From Bacteroides cellulosilyticus (GTDB lineage Bacteria; Bacteroidota; Bacteroidia; Bacteroidales; Bacteroidaceae), in NCBI RefSeq assembly GCF_020091405.1, contig NZ_CP081903.1, positions 3,348,501 through 3,412,500 of the forward strand: 64,000 nucleotides of DNA, given 5' to 3'. Positions within the stretch are counted from its first letter, which is position 1. Each line of letters starts with the position of its first letter. This document shows, piece by piece, positions 53,362 through 61,858 of this stretch. Below the pieces are notes generated by a model. The model saw only the letters and a program-made list of their open reading frames with translations, was not told where the DNA came from and ran no database searches. The position numbers and the translations under genes were made by a program.

Positions 53362-56300
53362 ATGAAAACATTTTTATTACGAAGTTTTTTGCTTTTGGTG
53401 TTTATGTTGTGTTGTCAAAAGAACAATGCAATGCCGGTACAGACGGCTGTGTGGAGAATAAATTACAACACTAATAGGTCAACAGACTCTTATGGTAATA
53501 CCAATAAGGATGTGCGCTTTAAATTTGAAGTAACAAGTTCCAATGTGGTTTTTACCCATGCCGGTTCCAAACTTACAGATACTTCTATGTATTTACTACA
53601 GTGTCTTCCTAATGGTGAAGTTGATGAATTATCCAGTTCCCATAGTAATATGGGTATGGAGATAACTCAGGGGGCCTTGAAAAATACCGAATTGGGAAAT
53701 CTCATTGAAGAGGATTTGAAACAGATGACTCCCAAACAGGCATCTATGCGTGTGTTATCTCTAGAAAGTGTGTGCGAATTAGTCAGTGAAGGAACGGGTG
53801 ATACTGGTCTTAATAATGGAGATATACGCTTAAATGTATATGCCGTAATTTCTAATCGTGATACTATAAAAGTTGGAAAAATAGACAGGGAAATGACTTT
53901 TATACATTCAATAAAAAAAGAATCCTCTTCAAAAATTCATCGGTATTTTAAGCTTGAAGTAACACGTCCTGTGATTGTGGATATTGCGATGGAGACTCAG
54001 TGGGATACTCAAGTTGAATTATCTATTTCATCAACAAAAGGAGGGAATATAGAAGGTAATATTACAGGTCCGTTTCATAATCTACTTCTATCTCCCGGCA
54101 TCTATCACGTGCTTGAGAATTATCGTGCTACAGCTAGTACTCAAGTTGCTCTTGTTATCCACGCTGTTCCTGTAGAGGAAGAACCGGAACGTCCGGTAGA
54201 AATGTCTCCGTATACCCCCAATGTTTCTCATAGCTACATAACCTCCATAGTGCCTGTCATGGCGCAGACTACACCTGATTCACTTCGTTATCCCGGTAAG
54301 GCCATTCACTCCATAAATTATTATGATGGTTTAGGCCGTCCGGAACAGACAGTGCAATATGGAGCTTCGCCCGATGGGAAGAAAGACTGGGTAAGTCGCA
54401 CGGCTTATGACAGATTAGGCCGTGAACATCAACAATGGCTTCCCTCTTCCGTATCCCGTAGTTTCGGATATACTTCTACCAATTCTTTGGAGGGCATTTC
54501 GGCTACTCAATACAATGACCGTTACGCTTATAATCGCATGGTTTATGAAGATTCTCCTTTGGAGCGCATCATAGAACGTTATGGACCTGGTGAAGCCTGG
54601 CAAGTGAGCGGGCATGCCGTGAAGTCTGTCTACCGATTCAATCAGACTGCTGATAATTGTCTGTTTTTTACAGTTGGCGGTACTCGGGAGAATCCTGTAC
54701 TGGTACGTAAGGGATTTTATTCTCCAAACCTGCTGGATGTGACGCGGACTACTGATGAAGATGGTAATCGGGGTGAGGTATTTACTGATAAGGAAGGGCA
54801 TAAGGTATTGGAACGTCGTTTCCTTTCCTCCATTGCTACAACGTCCGCGTCGTCTGATACTTATTATGTGTACGATGATTATGGTAACCTTTGCTTTGTG
54901 CTCTCTCCCGAAGCGTCGGCACGCTATATCGCCAATCCCGTTACCGCATTGGAACTGTATGCCTACCAGTATCGTTACGACTATCGCAACCGCTGTACGG
55001 GGAAGAAACTTCCCGGCATAGGCTGGAACAGTTATGTTTATGATGCTGCCGACCGATTGGTGTTCAGTCGCAACAGCGAACAGGCAAAACGTGGTGAGTG
55101 GCTTTGTAGCTTATCAGATATTTATGGTAATCTGGTAATAAGTGGAATCTATGCTGCGAGTGTTTCTGTTGAAGCTGTCAACAGGCTAAATGTGACTGCT
55201 ACTTTTACAGGCAAGACTACTGATTATTATGGTTATTCGCTTCCTTCTTCCTTCTTAACGTTGAACAAGTTTACGCCCCAAGAAGTGCGTTATTATGATG
55301 ATTACCGTTACAAACAATGTAGTTCGAAGATATTTCCTGCTTCACTTGGCTATGTGGTAAAGTCTGGTTATCCTGTCCGTTTTGGTAGTGACTCAGATAG
55401 GATTGTACATAAAGGAAGGGAAACGGGAAGCTTGGTTCGTGAACTGGGCAGCAGCGATGGATGGGTATTTACCTGTTTTTATTATGACTATTACGGTCGT
55501 CCCATTCAGACGCGTAGCTCTTGTTTGGGACGTACTTCCGTACAGCATCAGGCCTATAACTTTTCTGGTGCCGTTACCTCCGGTTGTTTGGAACAAACAG
55601 GTATATCTCCTTTTGAAAAGAAATATGTTTATGACCATATGGGGCGATTAATTGATGAACAACATATTTTTGACGGTTCTACTACTGATTTCTTGTTTGA
55701 TTATGATGATCTGGGACGCTTGCATCGTTTGTGTCGCAAGCGTGGAAATGATACGTTGAGCACGACTAATAGTTATAATATTCGTAGTTGGCTTACAGAG
55801 ATTCATAATTCTTCTTTCAGTCAAAGTTTGTATTATACTGATGGAAACGGTACTCCCTGCTACAATGGCGATTTGAGTAGTATGACATGGAAATGCAGCG
55901 ATGGTGTGACACATGGATACAAATATACTTATGACGGATTGAACCGATTGCTGAGTGCTGCGTATGGACAAGGAACAGCTATCAATGCCAACCCGAACCG
56001 TTTCACGGAGCAAGTGACCGGTTATGACAAGAATGGAAATATCCTGGGTTTGAAGCGTTATGGACAGACAGGTGCTTCGTCTTATGGTTTGATTGATAAT
56101 CTTGCCTTGACTTTGAATGGTAATCAGCTAAAAGCTGTGAATGACGCAGTTACGACTTCTGTCTACAACAACGGTTTCGAGTTTAAGGATGGTGCTAAAG
56201 TGGCTACTGAATATACTTATGATACGAATGGGAATTTAACGAAAGATTTGAATAAAAATATTATTTCTATTCAATATAATATGCTAAATTTGCCAAGTAT

Positions 56301-57429
56301 AGTAAGTTTTTCAGATGGCAGTACTATTACCTATACTTATGGTGCTGACGGTACGAAACTCAGGACTGTACATAAGATAGGTAGCGCAACCACAACTACC
56401 GATTATTTGGGCAATGTGGTCTATGAAAATGGTGTTGCCAAGTTGCTTCTGACGGGCTACGGTTATGTTTCTTTGAACGACAAGAAGTATCATTATTTTT
56501 TGCAGGATTATCAGGGAAACAATCGCGTGGTAGTGGATTCATCCGGGAAGGTAGAAGAAACGAACCATTATTATCCTTTCGGAGGTGTATTTGCAAGTAC
56601 CGGTAATGTACAACCTTATAAGTATAACGGTAAGGAACTGGATGCGAAGAAGGGGTTGAACTGGTATGATTATGGGGCGAGAATGTATGATCCGACGTTG
56701 GGAAGGTGGCATACGGTGGATCCGTTGGCGGAGAAATTTTATGGCATAACTCCATATAATTATTGCTTTGATAATCCTATCAAGTATATTGATCCTGATG
56801 GTTCTCAAGGTCGTCCTGCCCGTACTATGCGAAGAGGTCCTATAAATGGAGGTCGCCCTAATCCTTATGCTTTTTATCCGGGAGGAGCCAGACCTCAATC
56901 TTATAGGGAAACTACAAACTTTTCTTATCGGGGTACAGGTTTGCGCCGCCAGATGCCTTTGGAAGAACAACGTTATTTGCAGGTGACAAATACACCTGGA
57001 GGGAATGAGGTGCAAATGAGTAGTGGGAATAAATGGGGGCAAGGTTTATCTGGAGTTTTAGATTTTACTGATAGACATATAGATTTTAGAAATCGCTTAG
57101 TTAGCCTTGCCGCTACAGTGAAATATGGTGAGAATGGAATAGTTCAAAAAAGTCTTGAGATGATTATTAATGATCCAGAATTAGCTCAGCAACAACTTGA
57201 TTATGAAGCTCAAGCAAGGGAAATAGATGAAGAGTTGGGCGAATTGGATTTTACAGGGAAGTCATTGGCAGAAATTCTAGAGATATCTGCAGAACGCAAA
57301 GATATAATACAGGAAAGACTCGGCTTGTCTCCCAAGGATATTTTGTGGAATGAGTTTCTTACGAATCCTGAAGCGTTTCAAACGGTAGGAACCAATAGAA
57401 GGGTATTACCAGAATTTAGACAACACTAA
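53362..57429 (+). CDS. DUF6443/RHS repeat protein with variable C-terminal tip
   Basis: A 1,355-residue secreted RHS protein (signal peptide about 1-24). Residues 25-290 are unassigned beta-rich sequence; DUF6443 follows (IHSINYYDGLGRPEQTVQYG), then YD repeats and the RHS core: ETNHYYPFGG, YNGKELDAKKGLNWYDYGARMYDP, ending DNPIKYIDPDG near residue 1147. The 208-residue tip behind the core (RPARTMRRGPING... to EFRQH) matches nothing I know. It is rich in Arg, then helical and acidic. In RHS polymorphic toxins this tip is the toxin and the next gene gives immunity; here the next gene is a small membrane protein. Confidence 0.85.
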   Translation: MKTFLLRSFLLLVFMLCCQKNNAMPVQTAVWRINYNTNRSTDSYGNTNKDVRFKFEVTSSNVVFTHAGSKLTDTSMYLLQCLPNGEVDELSSSHSNMGMEITQGALKNTELGNLIEEDLKQMTPKQASMRVLSLESVCELVSEGTGDTGLNNGDIRLNVYAVISNRDTIKVGKIDREMTFIHSIKKESSSKIHRYFKLEVTRPVIVDIAMETQWDTQVELSISSTKGGNIEGNITGPFHNLLLSPGIYHVLENYRATASTQVALVIHAVPVEEEPERPVEMSPYTPNVSHSYITSIVPVMAQTTPDSLRYPGKAIHSINYYDGLGRPEQTVQYGASPDGKKDWVSRTAYDRLGREHQQWLPSSVSRSFGYTSTNSLEGISATQYNDRYAYNRMVYEDSPLERIIERYGPGEAWQVSGHAVKSVYRFNQTADNCLFFTVGGTRENPVLVRKGFYSPNLLDVTRTTDEDGNRGEVFTDKEGHKVLERRFLSSIATTSASSDTYYVYDDYGNLCFVLSPEASARYIANPVTALELYAYQYRYDYRNRCTGKKLPGIGWNSYVYDAADRLVFSRNSEQAKRGEWLCSLSDIYGNLVISGIYAASVSVEAVNRLNVTATFTGKTTDYYGYSLPSSFLTLNKFTPQEVRYYDDYRYKQCSSKIFPASLGYVVKSGYPVRFGSDSDRIVHKGRETGSLVRELGSSDGWVFTCFYYDYYGRPIQTRSSCLGRTSVQHQAYNFSGAVTSGCLEQTGISPFEKKYVYDHMGRLIDEQHIFDGSTTDFLFDYDDLGRLHRLCRKRGNDTLSTTNSYNIRSWLTEIHNSSFSQSLYYTDGNGTPCYNGDLSSMTWKCSDGVTHGYKYTYDGLNRLLSAAYGQGTAINANPNRFTEQVTGYDKNGNILGLKRYGQTGASSYGLIDNLALTLNGNQLKAVNDAVTTSVYNNGFEFKDGAKVATEYTYDTNGNLTKDLNKNIISIQYNMLNLPSIVSFSDGSTITYTYGADGTKLRTVHKIGSATTTTDYLGNVVYENGVAKLLLTGYGYVSLNDKKYHYFLQDYQGNNRVVVDSSGKVEETNHYYPFGGVFASTGNVQPYKYNGKELDAKKGLNWYDYGARMYDPTLGRWHTVDPLAEKFYGITPYNYCFDNPIKYIDPDGSQGRPARTMRRGPINGGRPNPYAFYPGGARPQSYRETTNFSYRGTGLRRQMPLEEQRYLQVTNTPGGNEVQMSSGNKWGQGLSGVLDFTDRHIDFRNRLVSLAATVKYGENGIVQKSLEMIINDPELAQQQLDYEAQAREIDEELGELDFTGKSLAEILEISAERKDIIQERLGLSPKDILWNEFLTNPEAFQTVGTNRRVLPEFRQH

Positions 57430-57438
57430 ATATAATGT

Positions 57439-57660
57439 ATGAAAAGAAGAAAGAAAAGGTGGACAACCAAGAATACCCATCTTAAAAAGGAGAAAAAAAA
57501 GGAAGGAGAACCTGAGGATAGGATGCTTAAGATAGCGATATGGATTTTCCTTGCTGTTGTTATATTAGGGATATTAGTGGTGGCATCGAATAATCATGTT
57601 GTAGGTTATGATAATTTTATAGGCCGTCCTCTTGAGTGGTCTCGTTCTTTATTTGATTAG
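57439..57660 (+). CDS. small membrane protein, candidate immunity protein 1
   Basis: A 73-residue protein: basic start (KRRKKRWTTKNTHLKK), one hydrophobic helix (about 34-52, IAIWIFLAVVILGILVVA) and a conserved end HVVGYDNFIGRPLEWSRSL. It begins 10 bp after the RHS stop and is followed by a terminator. It is homologous to the protein at 57803-58027 at both ends, but the helix differs. Position suggests immunity to the RHS tip; the membrane site then points to a toxin that acts at the membrane or in the periplasm. Function is inferred. Confidence 0.7.
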   Translation: MKRRKKRWTTKNTHLKKEKKKEGEPEDRMLKIAIWIFLAVVILGILVVASNNHVVGYDNFIGRPLEWSRSLFD

Positions 57661-57688
57661 GAGATTAACTTCGTTTTCTGTTCTTATT

Positions 57689-57712
57689 CAGCCGGATAAA
57701 TATATCCGGCTG
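57689..57712 (+). terminator. terminator 1 of the RHS tip cassette
   Basis: CAGCCGGATA (57689-57698) pairs with TATCCGGCTG (57703-57712), loop AATA, followed by TTTCTTCTT. The same 10-bp stem is repeated after the second small membrane protein (58037-58062). Confidence 0.75.
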
Positions 57713-57718
57713 TTTCTT

Positions 57719-57790
57719 CTTACGAATCCTGAAGCATTTCAAACAGCAGGAACCAATAGAAGAGTATTACCAGAATTTAGACAACACTAA
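57719..57790 (+). pseudogene. displaced 3' end of an RHS tip
   Basis: These 72 bases match 57358-57429, the last 24 codons (with stop) of the RHS gene, at 68 positions without gaps. Three of the four changes are silent; the fourth is Val to Ala. They would encode NPEAFQTAGTNRRVLPEF plus a stop but have no start or upstream coding sequence. Homology stops at 57719, right behind terminator 1. This is the remnant of an earlier tip or of a duplicated cassette. Confidence 0.85.
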
Positions 57791-57802
57791 TAATTATTAA
57801 GT

Positions 57803-58027
57803 ATGGGGAAAAGAAAGAAGAAGTGGACAACCAAGAATACTCATTTACCTAAAATGGGCCAAAGAGAGTATGAAGAAAAAATATCTCGTACTCATAAGAT
57901 TATAATGATCATTATAGTCATAGGTATGATTATTGCAGATATCATAGTAATGGCAGTTGATACACACGTTGTTGGTTATGATCACTTTCTCAGTATTCCT
58001 CTTGAATGGATAAGGTCTTTAAAATGA
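57803..58027 (+). CDS. small membrane protein, candidate immunity protein 2
   Basis: A 74-residue homologue of the protein at 57439-57660. The start (KKKWTTKNTHLPK) and end (HVVGYDHFLSIPLEWIRSL) are shared. The helix (about 32-52, IIMIIIVIGMIIADIIVMAV) is diverged. It lies 12 bp after the displaced tip remnant, just as copy 1 lies after the live tip, and has its own copy of the terminator. It may protect against the tip of sister strains. Confidence 0.7.
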   Translation: MGKRKKKWTTKNTHLPKMGQREYEEKISRTHKIIMIIIVIGMIIADIIVMAVDTHVVGYDHFLSIPLEWIRSLK

Positions 58028-58036
58028 TGTTCCGTT

Positions 58037-58062
58037 CAGCCGGATATCTTTTTATCCGGCTG
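58037..58062 (+). terminator. terminator 2 of the RHS tip cassette
   Basis: CAGCCGGATA (58037-58046) and TATCCGGCTG (58053-58062) repeat the stem of terminator 1 exactly; the loop is TCTTTT. It marks the end of the second cassette. Confidence 0.75.
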
Positions 58063-58172
58063 TTCTCATATCCGGATTCTCAATCTGCTTGAAAATATAA
58101 ACTCCTCTCGTTTGCATCCCATCCGGAAAAATGGAACTAAAACAAGAATTTACTATAAAATACGTAGTTGCC

Positions 58173-58203
58173 TTGTCAAGCTGTCGCGGAAAGTTTATCT
58201 TTG
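58173..58203 (+). promoter_or_regulatory. promoter of the AAA/PD-(D/E)XK gene
   Basis: TTG at 58173-58175 and TATCTTTG at 58196-58203, 20 bp apart, an exact fit to the Bacteroides consensus. Start near 58210, leader about 34 bases. Confidence 0.7.
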
Positions 58204-58243
58204 TATCTGCATATAGAATATTTATTCTTTAAAGGCGTAAATT

Positions 58244-59989
58244 ATGGAGCACGTATCAGATAGCAAATTGTTGCCTTATGGCATGATGAACTTTGCGGTT
58301 ATTCGTCGTGATGATTATTATTATGTGGACAAGACCTCTTTCATTCCATTGATAGAGCGTTCGGACCGTTTCTTCTTTTTTATCCGTCCCCGTCGTTTCG
58401 GCAAGAGTCTGACCTTGAATATGCTGCAACATTATTACGATGTGAATGCGAAGGATAAGTTTGATGCCCTCTTTGGTGATTTGTATATAGGGAAGCATCC
58501 CACCAAAGACCGCAACAGCTATTTGGTACTGAAACTTAACTTCTCATTGGTAAGTGCCGAACTGCACAACTATCGCAAGGGCTTGGACGACCATTGCAGC
58601 ATTGTTTTTGACTATTTCTGTGATGTCTATGCCGATTATCTGCCGGAGGGGATAAAAGAAAAGATGCAGGCGAAAGACGGAGCAGTCAATCAGTTGGAAT
58701 ACCTTTATATGGAATGTGCCAAAGTGAACCGGAAGATTTATCTCTTCATTGATGAGTATGACCACTTCACCAATACTATACTTTCCGATGCCGACAGCCT
58801 GAACCGCTATACTGACGAGACACATAAGACCGGCTATCTGCGGGCTTTCTTTAATACCGTGAAATCGGGGACGGATTCATCCATTGAGCGTTGTTTCATC
58901 ACCGGCGTCAGTCCCGTGACGATGGACGACCTGACCAGTGGCTTCAACATTGGAACTAACTATTCGCTCTCATCCGAGTTTAATGAAATGATGGGCTTCA
59001 CCGAAGACGAGGTTCGTCAGATGTTGGCGTATTATTCCACCACCTGCCACTTCAACCATAGCATTGATGAAATCATTGAGATTATGAAGCCGTGGTATGA
59101 TAATTACTGCTTCGCTCCCGAGAGTTACGATACAACCACGATGTATAACTCCAACATGGTACTTTATTTCGTCAAGAATTATGTTTTGTATGGTAAGGTG
59201 CCGCGTGACATGATAGAAGATAACATCCGCATTGATTACGAAAAACTGCGTATGCTCATCCGCAAAGATAAGGAATTCTCTCATGATGCCTCTATCATTC
59301 AGACTTTAGTGAGCCAAGGATACATTGCCGGAGAACTGAAGAGAGGGTTTCCTGCCGTTAGTATTGTCGACCCCGACAATTTCATAAGTTTGCTTTATTA
59401 TTTTGGTATGCTCACTGTCAGTGGTACGCATGAAGGTAAGACGAAACTTACTATTCCCAATCAAGTGGTTCGCGAACAACTCTATACTTATTTGCTAAAC
59501 ACTTACAATGAAGCTGACTTAAACTTCAGTAATTACGAAAGAAGCGAGTTATCCAGTGCTCTTGCTTACAGAGGTGAGTGGCTCGTTTATTTTGATTACA
59601 TTGCCGACTGCCTGAAGCGTTATGCATCACAGCGTGACAAACAGAAAGGAGAGTTCTTTGTACACGGTTTCACGTTGGCAATGACAGCGCAGAACCGCTT
59701 CTACCGCCCAATCTCCGAACAAGACACACAGGCAGGATATGTAGACATCTTCCTATGCCCGTTGCTGGATATCTTCCCGGATATGGTGCACAGTTATATC
59801 ATCGAACTGAAGTATGCTAAATACAAAGATCCTGAGAGCCGGGTGGAAGAACTGCGTCGGGAAGCCGTTGAGCAGGCCAACCGTTATGCAGATACCGATA
59901 CGGTGAAACGTGCCGTCGGCACCACGCGCCTGCATAAAATAGTAGTGGTATATAAAGGTATGGAGATGAGGGTGTGCGAAGAGGTATGA
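58244..59989 (+). CDS. AAA-ATPase-like/PD-(D/E)XK nuclease domain protein
   Basis: A 581-residue protein with the AAA-ATPase-like domain (PF09820 type) at about 8-290: VDKTSFIPLIERSDRFFFFIRPRRFGKSLTL (P-loop RPRRFGKS, 48-55) and Walker B IYLFIDEYDHF. The C-terminal part (about 470-570) is the linked PD-(D/E)XK domain, with Asp in GYVDIFLCP and IIELKYAK for the ExK. The family is very numerous in gut Bacteroidetes and its role is not known; mobile-element and defence roles have been suggested. It lies next to the RHS module but has its own promoter. Confidence 0.88.
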   Translation: MEHVSDSKLLPYGMMNFAVIRRDDYYYVDKTSFIPLIERSDRFFFFIRPRRFGKSLTLNMLQHYYDVNAKDKFDALFGDLYIGKHPTKDRNSYLVLKLNFSLVSAELHNYRKGLDDHCSIVFDYFCDVYADYLPEGIKEKMQAKDGAVNQLEYLYMECAKVNRKIYLFIDEYDHFTNTILSDADSLNRYTDETHKTGYLRAFFNTVKSGTDSSIERCFITGVSPVTMDDLTSGFNIGTNYSLSSEFNEMMGFTEDEVRQMLAYYSTTCHFNHSIDEIIEIMKPWYDNYCFAPESYDTTTMYNSNMVLYFVKNYVLYGKVPRDMIEDNIRIDYEKLRMLIRKDKEFSHDASIIQTLVSQGYIAGELKRGFPAVSIVDPDNFISLLYYFGMLTVSGTHEGKTKLTIPNQVVREQLYTYLLNTYNEADLNFSNYERSELSSALAYRGEWLVYFDYIADCLKRYASQRDKQKGEFFVHGFTLAMTAQNRFYRPISEQDTQAGYVDIFLCPLLDIFPDMVHSYIIELKYAKYKDPESRVEELRREAVEQANRYADTDTVKRAVGTTRLHKIVVVYKGMEMRVCEEV

Positions 59990-60003
59990 TCCGGTCTGTG
60001 GTC

Positions 60004-60567
60004 TTAAGCTCTTCCGGAAGCGATAAATAAGAGTAGAAGAGGTAAATAGTCCTTCAACTCATTGCGAAGCAATTCTATAGTTCTTTGTTTATAGCGGTTG
60101 ACGGATTTCACGCTGAGATTCAACTCTTCTGCAATTTCTGTATGGGTTTTCCCTTTGAAGAAACTTTCGATAAAGACGGTACGGTAATTATCAGGAAGTT
60201 TGTTCAGAGTCTCATACAGCATCCGGTAAAGCTCATCCAATGTATATACGCTGTCCGATTCGGTTTCGTAGACAGGAGTCTTTTTGCGGATTATTTCCGC
60301 ATAATTCCATTCGTACTCCTGATGTTTTAGGAAATTCAGACAACTATTTTTTACACACATCTTAATATAGCCTAATGTGGTATCAGAGTCTATCTCAAAA
60401 GTTTCTATTTTATCCCATAGTGAAGTAAATACATCTGAAACAATATCTTCTCGTGTTTCTTTATCTTCTATAAATCTCTTTGCATACAGACAGAAAGGTG
60501 CGTAATATTCCTCGTAAAGTAGCTTGAAAGCCTGTTCCTTATCATGTCTTAGGAAAGATATTTTCAT
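60004..60567 (-). CDS. ECF sigma-70 factor of the second PUL
   Basis: A 187-residue ECF sigma factor: region 2 KLLYEEYYAPFCLYAKRFIEDKETREDIVSDVFTSLWD, region 4 LPDNYRTVFIESFFKGKTHTEIAEELNLSVKSVNRYKQRTIELL. The start at 60567 is used, since the -7 box at 60608-60601 puts transcription start near 60594, after the longer frame's ATG (60603). It is divergent from its presumed anti-sigma gene, unlike the tandem order in the first PUL. Confidence 0.92.
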   Translation of the reverse strand: MKISFLRHDKEQAFKLLYEEYYAPFCLYAKRFIEDKETREDIVSDVFTSLWDKIETFEIDSDTTLGYIKMCVKNSCLNFLKHQEYEWNYAEIIRKKTPVYETESDSVYTLDELYRMLYETLNKLPDNYRTVFIESFFKGKTHTEIAEELNLSVKSVNRYKQRTIELLRNELKDYLPLLLLFIASGRA

Positions 60568-60600
60568 ACTAATTAGATTTGTTGAAGCGTTTTTGTCGGG

Positions 60601-60608
60601 CAAATATA
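60601..60608 (-). promoter_or_regulatory. -7 box of the second ECF sigma gene
   Basis: Minus-strand TATATTTG fits TAnnTTTG. No clear -33 TTTG is found. The 183-bp divergent region also has to hold the fecR promoter, which I could not define. Confidence 0.4.
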
Positions 60609-60750
60609 TAATAAGAAAGTAACATAATGCTCTTTTTCTTCTTTTTTTTGCCGGAATGAAAAAAAACTCAGTTTGCCTGTCCCTTTTTAAAATCTCAGTT
60701 GTATTATATATGTAATTGCAATTATAAATACATTTTTTTGAACAGGAGTT

Positions 60751-61671
60751 ATGGAAAATTTGAATCCCGAATCATTGCTACAAAAAGCGCAGGCATTGGG
60801 AGATGATATTAAAGAAATAGAATCTATTGATGTGGAGCATGCTTATCGGCGGATGCAACAAAAGATAAAAAGCAGCCGGCGGAAGATGATTTACAATCAA
60901 TGTATGCGTTACGCGGCATTTTTGACGTTGCCATTGTTGCTGGCTTCGTTGACTTTGGGATATCTGTATTTCCATAAACCGGTAGTAGACGAGAAATATG
61001 CCGAAGTAACGGCAGCCATGGGATCAGTGATCCGATATGAACTTCCCGATCACTCTGTTGTATGGTTGAATGCCGGCAGTACTCTGCGTTATCCGACGGT
61101 GTTCCGGAAAGACAATCGGAATGTAGATCTGAAAGGTGAGGCGTATTTTGAAGTTCAGGCTGACAGGGAACGTCCTTTTTATGTAAACACATCGAATGGG
61201 TTGAGCGTATATGTATATGGTACGAAATTCAATGTAACTGCTTATGAGGAGGATGACTGTATAGAAACTGTGCTGGAAAAAGGTAAGGTAAATGTGATAA
61301 CCCCCAATCAGGAAACAATGGTATTGTCGCCCGGTGAACAGTTGATTTACGAGAAACAGAGTCAGAAATGGACAAAACATAAAGTGGATGTTTACGAGAA
61401 GGTAGCCTGGAAAGATGGAAAATTAATATTCAGAAATGCATCGCTGGAAGAAATCTTCAAGCGTCTGTCGCGGCATTTCAATGTAGAAATTCAGTTTAAC
61501 AATAGGTCTGGAAAAGAATATAGATACCGGGCTACTTTCCGGAGCGAAACTTTGCCGCAGATATTGGATTATCTGGCAAAATCGGCAGCACTGAAGTGGA
61601 AGGTGGAAGACGCGGCGCAACAGGCGGACGCTACCTTTACGAAGACAAAAATTACAGTCAATTTATATTAG
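60751..61671 (+). CDS. FecR family anti-sigma factor of the second PUL
   Basis: A 306-residue single-pass regulator: cytoplasmic part to about 55, one helix (YAAFLTLPLLLASLTLGYLYF), then FecR domain (VIRYELPDHSVVWLNAGSTLRYP, DLKGEAYFEVQADRERPFYV) and DUF4974-like end (FRNASLEEIFKRLSRHFNVEIQFNN). AGGAG before the ATG supports the start. It should bind the sigma factor encoded divergently and be released by the STN domain of the SusC that follows. Confidence 0.93.
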   Translation: MENLNPESLLQKAQALGDDIKEIESIDVEHAYRRMQQKIKSSRRKMIYNQCMRYAAFLTLPLLLASLTLGYLYFHKPVVDEKYAEVTAAMGSVIRYELPDHSVVWLNAGSTLRYPTVFRKDNRNVDLKGEAYFEVQADRERPFYVNTSNGLSVYVYGTKFNVTAYEEDDCIETVLEKGKVNVITPNQETMVLSPGEQLIYEKQSQKWTKHKVDVYEKVAWKDGKLIFRNASLEEIFKRLSRHFNVEIQFNNRSGKEYRYRATFRSETLPQILDYLAKSAALKWKVEDAAQQADATFTKTKITVNLY

Positions 61672-61730
61672 TAACCTTTTAAAAACCTGAAGAGCCTATG
61701 ATATAGCATAAAGAAATGAAAAACAAAAAA

Positions 61731-61760
61731 GGAAGAAAGCTGTCCCCACAGCCTCCTTCC
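61731..61760 (+). promoter_or_regulatory. hairpin in the leader of the second susC
   Basis: GGAAGAAAGCTGT pairs imperfectly with ACAGCCTCCTTCC around CCC. It falls inside a possible 17-codon basic mini-ORF (ATG 61716, MKNKKGRKLSPQPP) in the 187-bp gap between fecR and susC. It may be a terminator or a leader control element; the T-run is poor. Confidence 0.35.
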
Positions 61761-61858
61761 AGGAGATTTTAAAGATTCGCGGAAAAGAGTCTCGCAAACG
61801 CTAACCGGGAATCAAACCTTAGTTCATTGAGTAATAAACTTTAGTTAACCGCAAATGT

